This document shows, piece after piece, positions 1-7,573 of a stretch of 64,000 nucleotides of DNA. Within the stretch, counting starts at the first letter, position 1; every line of letters begins with the position of its first letter. The DNA is taken from the NCBI GenBank assembly GCA_945787295.1, contig CALZHQ010000010.1, positions 1-64,000 on the forward strand. Direction: 5' to 3'. Below the pieces are notes generated by a model that saw only the letters and a list, made by a program, of their open reading frames with translations, made no database searches and was not told the origin of the DNA. Made by a program: the position numbers and the translations under genes. Origin of the DNA: an uncultured Desulfuromonadales bacterium (GTDB taxonomy: Bacteria > Desulfobacterota > Desulfuromonadia > Desulfuromonadales > Geopsychrobacteraceae).

Positions 1-69
1 GCCCTGCTGTTCGCTGTAATGAACGATGAAATCGTAGACTTGTTGTTGACGGGCGGTGAGTGATGACAT
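1..69 (-). CDS. lexA: LexA repressor, N-terminal 23 codons (cut by window start)
   Basis: Reading leftward from an ATG at 69, the 23 visible residues begin MSSLTARQQQVYDFIVHY, which matches the start of the LexA winged-helix DNA-binding domain (E. coli LexA starts MKALTARQQEV). LexA represses SOS genes and cleaves itself when RecA filaments form. A GGAGAG ribosome site lies about 5 bases upstream of the ATG. The rest of the gene, including the Ser-Lys autoprotease domain, is outside the window. Its promoter region is at 85-123, and an IS4-type element sits only about 70 bases upstream of the start codon. Confidence 0.8.
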   Translation of the reverse strand, partial: MSSLTARQQQVYDFIVHYSEQQG

Positions 70-84
70 AGTCTCTCCAACGGA

Positions 85-123
85 TAGTTACCATAAAGTA
101 ACTACCAAAAGGAAAGCTGTCAA
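85..123 (-). promoter_or_regulatory. lexA promoter with a candidate self-operator
   Basis: On the minus strand a perfect -35 TTGACA (118-123) is followed after 17 bases by TACTTT as a weak -10. The inverted repeat TAGTTAC-N6-GTAACTA (85-104) overlaps the -10 and the start region. Autoregulation through an operator in its own promoter is the rule for lexA, so this is a natural candidate LexA box. It differs from the E. coli CTGT-N8-ACAG box, as expected for deltaproteobacterial LexA. The promoter lies outside the insertion sequence and appears intact. Confidence 0.55.
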
Positions 124-139
124 GCGCAGAGAGATTAAG

Positions 140-1556
140 TAGCCTCTCCCCATTTTTTTCAAAGCCTTGGGGCCATGCCTGGCAAATCCAACTGTATCAG
201 AGGGACAGGAGACTTGCCTCGTCTGAGCCGATCATGCAGCAGGTTTGTCGCCTCGGCAAACAGCCGCTGCCAACCCTTCAACATGCTATAAAAGGGGAAC
301 TTCGGCCTGTGCCGCTGCCTGTCTTTTTGACGTTTCCCCCGCTGAATCAACTCCTCGGCTCGGTGCTGTTCTTCTGCCAACAGTGCCCAGCTTGCCATCG
401 CCAAGGCAACGAGGTTACGTAACACCTTGTAGCTGCGGGCTTGTACCCGCTCCAGACCAAACCCCTGCTTGCTGAAACGGTAGCCTTCTTCACACGCCCA
501 GCGGTCCAGGTAGCTGTGAATGAGGCGCTCCCCTTGGCGTTTCCCTCTAACTAATCGGGTGCTGACCAGAATCATCGGCTCGAGTTTCCCGTGCCGAACA
601 ACTATCAGACTCAAGGGTCGTTCTGGATGCTCCGGCAACCTGACACGTGTCATCCCGAAGCGGATATCCTTGTCGGAACCGGAGCGAAGCTTTCCGCGAT
701 GCTTCGTTGGCAATTGTTTGGCGATCTCTTGCACGTCTCCCTTGAAGTTGCCGCGCAGCCAATGGCGTTGTTTGGTGACCCGAACCAAAACATCGAAGTC
801 TTCTTCCAGCCAGACATCCCACAGTGCACTGCGATCACCGCCGCGATCAATGACCCACAGGCGTTTGCTGCCGATAGTCGACTGGATGCGCCGCATGACG
901 GTCAATATCTCATCGTTCTCACTGACGAATCCCTTTTCCTGGTAGGAATAGAGTCGACAGAAAAGAGGAAGTGTTGTGCCTTTTTTCGGGTCGCGAGCAA
1001 CGACATTCAAAAGCGGGTAACCGCCAACGATTTCTCCCTTGCTGCCATCACGGACACGGCTGCGATGTTCGCTCTTGGGGGCTCCGTCACGATTTAAATC
1101 GCCTGGATCAATGGCCAAGATCATCTCTTCACCAACCGAAGGTGCCAGACGACTCAGAATCCGTTCTTCCACTTCTGGCCATAAGGTGTGCTTGCCGAGC
1201 ATTCGGCTCAATCGCTTGACGGTATGGTGCAATCGTTTGGGCTCTTTCAGTGCTCGTGCGATTTCCGATAACTGCAAACTACCACTACTCAAAATGCCGC
1301 TGATGACTTCAGCAACAAGCTTTGCGACAGGCTTACTGTAGGCATCCGTGAGAGTTTCGGACCAATTCAGAACTTTTGCTTTCCATTTGTGGCGAAGTTT
1401 GGCACCATGAGGCATCGGGGTTCTCCTTTGTTTTCAGATGTTTAGCGGTAAACACATGATAGCAAAGAATGAACCCCGATTCTTCTTTTTTCTCTTCAAT
1501 TCTCCTATAAATTTAACTAGTTGCAGAATTCCCTTCATGTTTTTGGGGAGAGGCTA
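140..1556. mobile_element. IS4-family insertion sequence, complete
   Basis: The element is bounded by perfect 12-base terminal inverted repeats, TAGCCTCTCCCC at 140-151 and its reverse complement at 1545-1556, and contains one intact transposase gene on the minus strand. Total length is about 1.4 kb, normal for IS4-type elements. No matching direct repeat is visible just outside the two ends (left flank ...GAGATTAAG, right flank GGTTGATTTT), so the target duplication is either decayed, lost by recombination, or the true ends differ by a few bases. It separates lexA from the permease pair to its right. Confidence 0.85.
159..1415 (-). CDS. IS4-family DDE transposase
   Basis: This 418-residue protein cuts and joins the ends of the surrounding insertion sequence. 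The RNase H-like core is visible: Asp103 in LAIDPGDLNRDG, Asp190 in WVIDRGGD, and the IS4 signature Y-x2-R-x3-E-x6-K at Y302, R305, E309 and K316 (YLDRWACEEGYRFSK), in which E309 is the third catalytic acid. The length is typical and there is no frameshift, so the copy looks functional. The start ATG at 1415 is about 130 bases inside the right terminal repeat. The C-terminus is basic and rich in Arg and Lys. Confidence 0.93.
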   Translation of the reverse strand: MPHGAKLRHKWKAKVLNWSETLTDAYSKPVAKLVAEVISGILSSGSLQLSEIARALKEPKRLHHTVKRLSRMLGKHTLWPEVEERILSRLAPSVGEEMILAIDPGDLNRDGAPKSEHRSRVRDGSKGEIVGGYPLLNVVARDPKKGTTLPLFCRLYSYQEKGFVSENDEILTVMRRIQSTIGSKRLWVIDRGGDRSALWDVWLEEDFDVLVRVTKQRHWLRGNFKGDVQEIAKQLPTKHRGKLRSGSDKDIRFGMTRVRLPEHPERPLSLIVVRHGKLEPMILVSTRLVRGKRQGERLIHSYLDRWACEEGYRFSKQGFGLERVQARSYKVLRNLVALAMASWALLAEEQHRAEELIQRGKRQKDRQRHRPKFPFYSMLKGWQRLFAEATNLLHDRLRRGKSPVPLIQLDLPGMAPRL

Positions 1557-1648
1557 GGTTGATTTTGGTTTCGGTCATTGTCCGGACGTCAGGACTGCAG
1601 TAGGATACACCAGACTCCGCCTTTTACAACCGAAAGAGACGAGCAATA

Positions 1649-2131
1649 ATGACCTCCGTTGGCCTCATCTATCTGCTGCTAATCGGCAGCTGCTACCTGA
1701 TATTTGCCTTTATCGACCGGCAAAAAACCGGCCAATCGCTGCAGATCGCCGGGCAGTCACTGTTGAAGTTGATTCCGCTGCTGATCGCCGTTTTTGGGCT
1801 GGTCGGTCTATTTCAGGAATTTTTGCCGCCCCAGCTGGTCAGTCAGTGGCTGGGAGAATCGAGTGGGTTGCTCGCTTTGCTGATCGGCACTTCGGCCGGC
1901 GCAATCTCGATCGGCCCTCCGCTGGCCGCCTATCCGCTGGCTGGCTCCCTGCTCGATGCCGGTGCCTGGCCACCGGCGATAGCGGCCTTTATCCTCAGCT
2001 GGATTTCAGTCGGCATCATCACCCTACCGTTCGAAGCACAGACCTTCGGCAGCCGCTTTGCCCTGCTGCGCAACGGCATCAGCTTTATTGCCGCCATGCT
2101 CAGTGGCTTGCTGCTGGGGCTACTGTTATGA
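1649..2131 (+). CDS. Integral membrane permease half-protein A
   Basis: This 160-residue, very hydrophobic protein has about five membrane segments and no signal peptide beyond the first helix. It contains AVFGLVGLFQ (about 47-57) and a glycine-rich GTSAGAISIGPPLAAYPLAG loop, with a helical-hairpin layout that recalls predicted permeases of the ArsP/DUF318 type, but it lacks the Cys-Ser-Cys motif of ArsP. Its stop overlaps the start of the next gene (ATGA), and that neighbour has the same core pattern, so the two probably form a heterodimer equivalent to one full-length permease. The substrate is unknown. Confidence 0.6.
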   Translation: MTSVGLIYLLLIGSCYLIFAFIDRQKTGQSLQIAGQSLLKLIPLLIAVFGLVGLFQEFLPPQLVSQWLGESSGLLALLIGTSAGAISIGPPLAAYPLAGSLLDAGAWPPAIAAFILSWISVGIITLPFEAQTFGSRFALLRNGISFIAAMLSGLLLGLLL

Positions 2132-2631
2132 TCTGGCGTCTGCTCCGCAGCCAGTGGCTGCTGCTATTGACCATCGCTCTCTATCTCTGGGCCCTGGCCG
2201 TCGCTCCGGAGCGCGCTGCCAACGCATTTTCGATCGGCGCCAACACCTTTGTTTCTGTGCTGCTGCTGGTCATCGCCGTCTTCGGTCTGGTCGGGCTGTT
2301 GCAAGTCTGGATCAGTCGCGAGCTGATTGTTCGCCTGCTCGGCCGTGAAGGGGGCATCAAAGGTCTATTGGTCGCCGCCCTCTGCGGCACCCTGCTGATC
2401 GGTCCGGCCTATATCATCTTCCCACTGCTGATGAGCATTCAGAAACAGGGGGCCCGCTGGGCGGTGATTACCATTGTCTTGACCAGTTACGCGGTCAAGC
2501 TGCAGATGATCCCGATCGAGGTCGGCTTTCTCGGCTGGCCCTTTTCGCTTGGCCGCGCGGCTGTCACCATCGCCCTGGCGATCCCGACCGGACTGCTGGT
2601 TGAAGCCCTGATGGACCGGTCCCGACTTTAA
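2128..2631 (+). CDS. Integral membrane permease half-protein B
   Basis: This is a 167-residue membrane protein starting at the ATG that overlaps the previous stop codon. It is a diverged copy of its partner: AVFGLVGLLQ here matches AVFGLVGLFQ upstream, and CGTLLIGPAYIIFPLL matches the upstream GTSAGAISIGPPLAAYPL. The C-terminal half (SYAVKLQMIPIEVGFLG) looks like the pore-lining hairpin of DUF318-type permeases. Translational coupling and shared ancestry suggest that the products assemble together. The function is not known; metal or metalloid export would be a guess. Confidence 0.6.
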   Translation: MIWRLLRSQWLLLLTIALYLWALAVAPERAANAFSIGANTFVSVLLLVIAVFGLVGLLQVWISRELIVRLLGREGGIKGLLVAALCGTLLIGPAYIIFPLLMSIQKQGARWAVITIVLTSYAVKLQMIPIEVGFLGWPFSLGRAAVTIALAIPTGLLVEALMDRSRL

Positions 2632-2821
2632 CGGCAAGCCGCCTAATGATCGTACCGCAGTGCGCGACTTGACTTTCCTCTGTTTCGCAGTAAAAGTTTA
2701 AGTCTATTCTCTTTTAATGGATTTCTCTCCTGCCTCACGTTCCACAGCATCCGATCAACGGAACCTCGGAACCTCGAAAGTTTCACAGTCGGACTCACAC
2801 ATAAACAAAGGGGGAACAATC

Positions 2822-3205
2822 ATGGAACTGCTACAAGAGATCGTAAAACAATTAGGTGTTTCGGAAGAGCAAGCCAAAGGTGGAACCGGGATGATCTTTA
2901 ACCTGGCGAAAAACAAACTCGGCCCGGATGAGTTCGGTCGAATTGCCGATATTGTCCCCGGCATGGACAACCTCCTCTCGGCGGCGCCGGAACCTGGTGG
3001 AATCGCTGGGGCTATCGGCAACATCGCTTCGGCCTTCGGGCAGAAGGCTGGCCATTTAGGTGACCTGGCCCAGCTGGCCAGCGGATTCAAGGCCCTCGAC
3101 CTTGATTCCGGAATGGTCGGCAAGTTCATCCCGGTCATCCTCTCCTTTGTCAAAGGCAAGGGCGGCGACGGACTCGGCGGACTGCTGGAAGAGGTCTTGA
3201 AATAA
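2822..3205 (+). CDS. DUF2780-like small protein
   Basis: This 127-residue protein begins MELLQEIVKQLGVSEEQAKG, followed by a Gly/Ala-rich helical middle part and a C-terminal FIPVILSFVKGKGG segment. The pattern of a helix pair, then NLAKNKLGPDEF, then VPGMDNLL is that of the DUF2780 family (VcgC/VcgE), whose role is unknown. The start ATG at 2822 is chosen because AAAGGGGGA lies 6 bases upstream; an in-frame start at 2717 would add a low-complexity leader without homology. It is monocistronic, followed by a strong terminator hairpin. Confidence 0.7.
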   Translation: MELLQEIVKQLGVSEEQAKGGTGMIFNLAKNKLGPDEFGRIADIVPGMDNLLSAAPEPGGIAGAIGNIASAFGQKAGHLGDLAQLASGFKALDLDSGMVGKFIPVILSFVKGKGGDGLGGLLEEVLK

Positions 3206-3219
3206 TCCCAGAAACCATT

Positions 3220-3255
3220 GTCGGGGTTCAGCTCTTAACTGGACCCCGACTTTAT
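3220..3255 (+). terminator. Intrinsic terminator after the DUF2780-like gene
   Basis: The 12-base arms GTCGGGGTTCAG (3220-3231) and CTGGACCCCGAC (3239-3250) form a stem with one mismatch and a 7-base loop, followed by TTTAT. The position 15 bases after the stop codon fits a rho-independent terminator. Confidence 0.75.
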
Positions 3256-3323
3256 CTGGAGAACACCCCGGCAGGACATATTGCCCTGATAAGTGGTGGT
3301 TTGCAGAATTGCCTTATTCGGCT

Positions 3324-3350
3324 AGTATACAGGTCTGCATTCTGTATACG
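3324..3350 (+). promoter_or_regulatory. Paired GTATAC palindrome upstream of the formate dehydrogenase operon
   Basis: The sequence GTATACAG-N9-CTGTATAC (3325-3349) is a perfect 8-base inverted repeat ending 9 bases before the start codon at 3359. Each arm itself contains the palindrome GTATAC, so it may be read as two operators 17 bases apart. GTATAC cores are typical of GntR-family (FadR/PdhR-like) operators. A repressor bound here would cover the ribosome site and start region of the operon. Confidence 0.45.
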
Positions 3351-3358
3351 GATAAGCG

Positions 3359-4207
3359 ATGAACCGAATCACAAACCGAAAACCTTCCATCTATGCTCCA
3401 CGCCTCTGTCGTCTGCTCGAGGTTCGTGAGCTGACGCCGCAGGAAAAACTGTTCCGCCTGCAATTGGACGATGGCAGCGAGCTGAACCATCTACCGGGGC
3501 AGTTCGTCCAGGTGTCGATTCCTGGCCTGACCGAAGCTCCGCTCTCGGTCGCCAGTTCCCCGAGCCGCACAGGCTATTTTGAGCTGGGCGTGCGCAAAGC
3601 CGGGCAGCTGACCTCCGCCCTGCACCAACTGCAACCGGGCGCGCAACTCGGCATCCGCGGCCCTTTCGGCCGTCCCTTTCAGCTTGAGGCCCTGCACGGC
3701 AAACAGCTGCTGTTGCTCGCCGGGGGCTGCGGCATGGCGCCGCTGCGCTCACTGATCCAATACTGTCAGGACCACGCCGACAACTACCCGGCGGTGCAGA
3801 TTCTGTACGGAGCCCGTTCGCCGCAGGACCTGATGTTCCGTGATGAACTGCCCGGCTGGACGCTGAGCGACACCTTCTCTTGCCGCTATACGGTCGATAA
3901 CAAACCGGCAAACTCCTGCTACGATGGCGAGACCGGGCTGCTCACCAAGCTGCTGGCAACCATCGACATCGAGGCCGACAACTGCTGTGCGGTCATCGTC
4001 GGCCCGCCAGCGATGTACCGACCGATCATCGCCGAACTGCACCGCAAGGGGCTGAATCGGTCACAGCAGATCATGCTCTCGCTGGAACGGCAGATGCGCT
4101 GCGGAGTCGGCAAATGCGGCCACTGCAGCATTGAACACCTTTATTGCTGCAGCGACGGGCCGATCTTCTGGCTGGAAGAGATCGAGCAGTTGCGGGGGGC
4201 ATTATGA
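3359..4207 (+). CDS. FAD/NAD(P)-binding electron-transfer subunit (sulfhydrogenase gamma / PyrK type)
   Basis: This 282-residue flavoprotein probably moves electrons between NAD(P) and the iron-sulfur subunit of the formate dehydrogenase complex. The N-terminal FAD-binding barrel carries an RxYS-like motif at 60-63 (APLS), the NAD(P) domain has AGGCGMAPLRSL (about 121-132), and the C-terminus has four cysteines for a [2Fe-2S] cluster (C248, C253, C256 and C263 or C264, in RCGVGKCGHC...CC). This is the layout of the gamma subunits of NADP-linked hydrogenases and of PyrK. It is the first gene of the operon and its stop overlaps the next start (ATGA). Confidence 0.85.
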   Translation: MNRITNRKPSIYAPRLCRLLEVRELTPQEKLFRLQLDDGSELNHLPGQFVQVSIPGLTEAPLSVASSPSRTGYFELGVRKAGQLTSALHQLQPGAQLGIRGPFGRPFQLEALHGKQLLLLAGGCGMAPLRSLIQYCQDHADNYPAVQILYGARSPQDLMFRDELPGWTLSDTFSCRYTVDNKPANSCYDGETGLLTKLLATIDIEADNCCAVIVGPPAMYRPIIAELHRKGLNRSQQIMLSLERQMRCGVGKCGHCSIEHLYCCSDGPIFWLEEIEQLRGAL

Positions 4208-6234
4208 AGGCCACCTTGACCACTTGCCCCTACTGCGGCACCGGCTGCAACTTCTATCTGCTCAGCGATGAACAGGGCCGGCTGAGCGGGGTCGAACCGG
4301 CCGGTCAGCATCCGACCAGCCGTGGCCAGCTCTGCATCAAAGGCTGGAACGCCCACGCCTTTGTTAATCACCCGGACCGCCTGACAGTCCCGCAGGTCCG
4401 CCATAACGGTCAGTTGACAACCAATGACTGGGACACAGCCCTCCATCTGGTCCACGCCAAATTGCAGGAGATCGCCGACAAATATGGTCCCGACAGTCTG
4501 ATGTTCCTCTCCTCGGCCAAAGTCAGCAACGAAGAGAATTACCTGTTGATGAAACTGGCCCGCGCCGGCTATGGCACCAACAATATCGATCACTGCGCGC
4601 GGCTCTGCCATTCCTCGACCGTCACCGGTCTGGTCGAAACCCTCGGTTCCGGGGCGATGACTAACAGCCTGAGCTGTTTCGACCAGACCGAGCTGATCTT
4701 CGTCATCGGCTCCAACACCACCGAGCAGCACCCGCTGATCGGCAGCCGGATTCTGCAGGCGGTGCAGCGGGGCGCCAAGCTGATCGTCGCCGACAGCCGT
4801 AAAATCAGGCTCACCAAACATGCCGACCTGCACCTGCGCCACCAGAACGGCAGTGATGTTGCCCTGCTCAACGGCATGATGCGCCAGATCCTGCAGGAGG
4901 GGCGGGAGGATCGTGACTTTATCGAGCGGCGGACTGAGAATTTTCCTGAGCTGCTGCAATCACTGCAACCCTTCAGCCCGGAGCATGTGGCAAAAATCAC
5001 CGGTCTGCCGCCGGAGCAGATCGTCGCCGCGGCGCAACTGTTTGGCAAAGCGGAAAAAGCGATGATCGTCTACGCCATGGGGATCACCCAGCACAGCCAC
5101 GGCGTCGATAACGTGCGAGCCATTTCCAACCTGGCACTGCTGACCGGCAACCTGGGTCGACCCGGCACCGGAATCAATCCGCTGCGGGGCCAGAACAATG
5201 TCCAGGGCGCCTGCGACATGGGGGCACTGCCCGATGTTTTCACGGGCTATCAGAAAGTGGCCGATCCGGCAGCCCGGGAGAAGTTCTCCAACGCCTGGGG
5301 AGTAACTGTTCCAGAAGCCCCCGGCCTGATGGCGACCCACGCCATCGAGGCGGCGGCATCCGGCAAGGTGCGCGGCATGTTGATTCTCGGGGAGAACCCG
5401 ATGCTCTCCGACGCCAACCAGGCACTGGTGAAAAAGGCGCTGGGAAAACTCGACTTTCTCGCCGTCATCGATATCTTTCCGACCGAAACTGCGCAGTTTG
5501 CCGACGTCATCCTCCCGGCCGCCTGTTACGCCGAACGGGATGGCAGCTTTACCTCAACAGAACGGCGGGTGCAGCGTGGGCGCAAAGCGATTGCTCCGCC
5601 CGGGAAGGCCATGGCGGACTGGCAGATCCTTTGTGAGCTGCTGCATCGTAGCGGCTTACCGGCAGACTATTCCAACCCGGCAGAGATCATGAGTGAAATA
5701 ACCGCACTCACCCCCAGTTACGGCGGCATCGATTATCAGCGTTTGGATGGGACCGGCCTGCAGTGGCCCTGCCCGGATGCCGAACACCCAGGGACGCCGA
5801 TTCTGCACACTGAACAATGTACCCGTGGCAAAGGACATTTCAGCCCGGTCGACTATCGGCCGCCGGCTGAGTTGCCGGATACAGACTATCCATTTCTGCT
5901 TAACACCGGCCGGACCTATTTCCATTGGCACACCGGCAGCATGACCCGCCGCAGCCATCTGCTCGACCGTGAAGAACGGCAGGCTTTTGTCGAAATCAAC
6001 CCTGACGATGCGAAAATACTGCAGATTTCAACTCAGCAACAGGTCAGAATCAGTAGCCGCCGTGGCACTATCGACTGCACAGCCCAGGTGACTGACAAGG
6101 TGCCGCCGGGGCAGGTATTCATCCCCTTCCACTTTGCCGAGGGAGCGGCGAACGCCTTGACCAATAATGCTCTCGACCCGGAATCGGGGATCCCGGAATT
6201 CAAGGTCTGTGCGGTGAGGGTTGAACCATGTTGA
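4204..6234 (+). CDS. fdhA: Formate dehydrogenase, catalytic molybdopterin subunit (cysteine form)
   Basis: This 676-residue enzyme belongs to the DMSO-reductase superfamily and probably oxidises formate to CO2 (or the reverse) with a Mo- or W-bis-pyranopterin cofactor. The N-terminal [4Fe-4S] ligands are C8, C11, C15 and C44 (CPYCGTGC...CIKG). The metal ligand position, selenocysteine in many family members, is Cys135 in CARLCHSS. The ATG at 4204 overlaps the previous stop and starts directly before the Fe-S motif, so longer readings are unlikely. No twin-arginine signal is present, so the complex should be cytoplasmic. A Cys enzyme is notable because the organism has a tRNA-Sec gene at 59702-59797. 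Confidence 0.88.
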   Translation: MKATLTTCPYCGTGCNFYLLSDEQGRLSGVEPAGQHPTSRGQLCIKGWNAHAFVNHPDRLTVPQVRHNGQLTTNDWDTALHLVHAKLQEIADKYGPDSLMFLSSAKVSNEENYLLMKLARAGYGTNNIDHCARLCHSSTVTGLVETLGSGAMTNSLSCFDQTELIFVIGSNTTEQHPLIGSRILQAVQRGAKLIVADSRKIRLTKHADLHLRHQNGSDVALLNGMMRQILQEGREDRDFIERRTENFPELLQSLQPFSPEHVAKITGLPPEQIVAAAQLFGKAEKAMIVYAMGITQHSHGVDNVRAISNLALLTGNLGRPGTGINPLRGQNNVQGACDMGALPDVFTGYQKVADPAAREKFSNAWGVTVPEAPGLMATHAIEAAASGKVRGMLILGENPMLSDANQALVKKALGKLDFLAVIDIFPTETAQFADVILPAACYAERDGSFTSTERRVQRGRKAIAPPGKAMADWQILCELLHRSGLPADYSNPAEIMSEITALTPSYGGIDYQRLDGTGLQWPCPDAEHPGTPILHTEQCTRGKGHFSPVDYRPPAELPDTDYPFLLNTGRTYFHWHTGSMTRRSHLLDREERQAFVEINPDDAKILQISTQQQVRISSRRGTIDCTAQVTDKVPPGQVFIPFHFAEGAANALTNNALDPESGIPEFKVCAVRVEPC

Positions 6235-7217
6235 AACAATTGTCACAGCGAGAGGTCGAGCAACTGCTGAAGACAATTGCCGGCAAATATTCTCTCCAGG
6301 TTCCGCAACTACTGGCAGACGGCACCCGGCAACTCGCCCCTTTTGCCGGAGATAAAGTTTCGTTCTCAGGCTCAACACCGCAGCGCAAACCAACCACCTA
6401 CTTTTACCCGCAGACCGAACTGCTGCTGACCATCAAGGCGGATGGCACGACTCAACCCCCTACAACCACGGAAAAACCGTTCGCTTTACTCGGCCTCGAC
6501 CGGGCCGACCTGGCCGGAATAGCATTTCTGGATCGCTTTTTTCTGGCAGCCCCGGCAGATGATGTCTACCTGCGCAAGCGCAAGGGAGCCTTATTAATTG
6601 CTTTAACCGGCGAAGTAGGTCCGGACAAGCGTTTTTTGCCGCTTACGAACGGCGACTGTGATCTGGAACTGGTAGCTGTCGATAGCTCCTGGTTGGCGAT
6701 CGGCTACTCTGAGAGTGGAAAGCAGCTTTTAGAGCAACTTCCCGATGGCGACCAAGACCAGTTGGATGAGCTGCGCAAATTTGGCAACGGCGAGCAACAG
6801 GCTGCGGCACTACTGCAGCAAGCAAGCCGGTTACTGCTGGACGACAAGGTACCGGATGACTTCTGGGCAGAGATAGCTGATCGCTGCATCCTCTGCAGCG
6901 GCTGCAACCTGGCCTGTCCGACCTGCAGCTGTTTCTGCGTCCAGGATCGGCAAACAGCCGTTGGCACTGAAAGAAGTCGGGTCTGGGATTCCTGTCAGCT
7001 GGACGCCTTTATGCGTGAAGCGAGTGGCCATAATCCGCTGGGGACCGAAGCGCTGCGCACCCGGCGGCGGATACATCACAAACTGGCGGCGGATGTTGAG
7101 CGCTGGGGAGAGTTTGGTTGTGTCGCCTGTGGACGCTGTGATCGGGTTTGTCCGACGGGGATTGGAATGTTTGCGGTGGTGGAGGAGATGGTGGCGCGGT
7201 TTGGCGGGGGAAATTAA
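6228..7217 (+). CDS. Iron-sulfur electron-transfer subunit (sulfhydrogenase beta / AsrA type)
   Basis: This 329-residue protein has an N-terminal domain of about 200 residues without cysteine motifs, then two [4Fe-4S] motifs: C220-x2-C223-x2-C226-x3-C230 (CILCSGCNLAC) and C298-x2-C301-x2-C304-x3-C308 (CVACGRCDRVC). This is the architecture of hydrogenase/sulfur-reductase beta subunits (HydB) and anaerobic sulfite reductase A. It would carry electrons between FdhA and the flavoprotein encoded first in the operon. It overlaps fdhA by 7 bases, indicating translational coupling. Together the three genes give a soluble NAD(P)-linked formate dehydrogenase. Confidence 0.85.
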   Translation: MLKQLSQREVEQLLKTIAGKYSLQVPQLLADGTRQLAPFAGDKVSFSGSTPQRKPTTYFYPQTELLLTIKADGTTQPPTTTEKPFALLGLDRADLAGIAFLDRFFLAAPADDVYLRKRKGALLIALTGEVGPDKRFLPLTNGDCDLELVAVDSSWLAIGYSESGKQLLEQLPDGDQDQLDELRKFGNGEQQAAALLQQASRLLLDDKVPDDFWAEIADRCILCSGCNLACPTCSCFCVQDRQTAVGTERSRVWDSCQLDAFMREASGHNPLGTEALRTRRRIHHKLAADVERWGEFGCVACGRCDRVCPTGIGMFAVVEEMVARFGGGN

Positions 7218-7274
7218 ACATAAAACCGGCGGGTCTCGTCCCAGCGACATTGACTGGAACAATAGACAAATAGA

Positions 7275-7309
7275 GCGGGGCCACTTCCGCAGCCCCGCCC
7301 TTTCTTCTT
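7275..7309 (+). terminator. Terminator after the formate dehydrogenase operon
   Basis: GCGGGGC (7275-7281) pairs with GCCCCGC (7292-7298) around a 10-base loop, followed by CCTTTCTTCTTT on the plus strand. It also lies just beyond the minus-strand small gene at 7322-7501 and could serve both directions, though the minus-strand tail is poorer in U. Confidence 0.65.
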
Positions 7310-7321
7310 TCAAAAAGCCAA

Positions 7322-7501
7322 CTAAAGCTCTTTCGGCGCACAGACATTCTCCGCCCGGCTGACCTTAACCCCACAGTTGGTGCAGGCCTACTTGGCCGGC
7401 TCTTCGAACAGCTTACGCACATCTTCGTGCAATTCCTTGGCTTTTAATTCACAGACATGGAGATGATGCTGATCAGATTCTACGCAAATGTTATCACTCA
7501 C
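7322..7501 (-). pseudogene. Small zinc-ribbon-like protein interrupted by one in-frame TAG
   Basis: From a GTG at 7501 (GGGAGGA ribosome site 6 bases upstream) the frame reads VSDNICVESDQHHLHVCELK... to residue 37, meets TAG at 7388-7390, then continues without another stop as ACTNCGVKVSRAENVCAPKEL before the terminal TAG at 7322-7324. The first part has CVESDQHHLHVC and the part after the TAG has CTNCG...C, so the metal-binding half is behind the stop. I recall similar small CxxC proteins of about 60 residues in Geobacter relatives. TAG is one base from the tyrosine codons TAC/TAT. It is either a recent nonsense mutation, a read-through or recoding case, or a sequencing error. Confidence 0.6.
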
Positions 7502-7573
7502 GATATTCCTCCCTAGCAAGTAATTTGATTCATAGGGCTTTACTTTATCCGCTCGACTTCGAAAGTCAACCGG

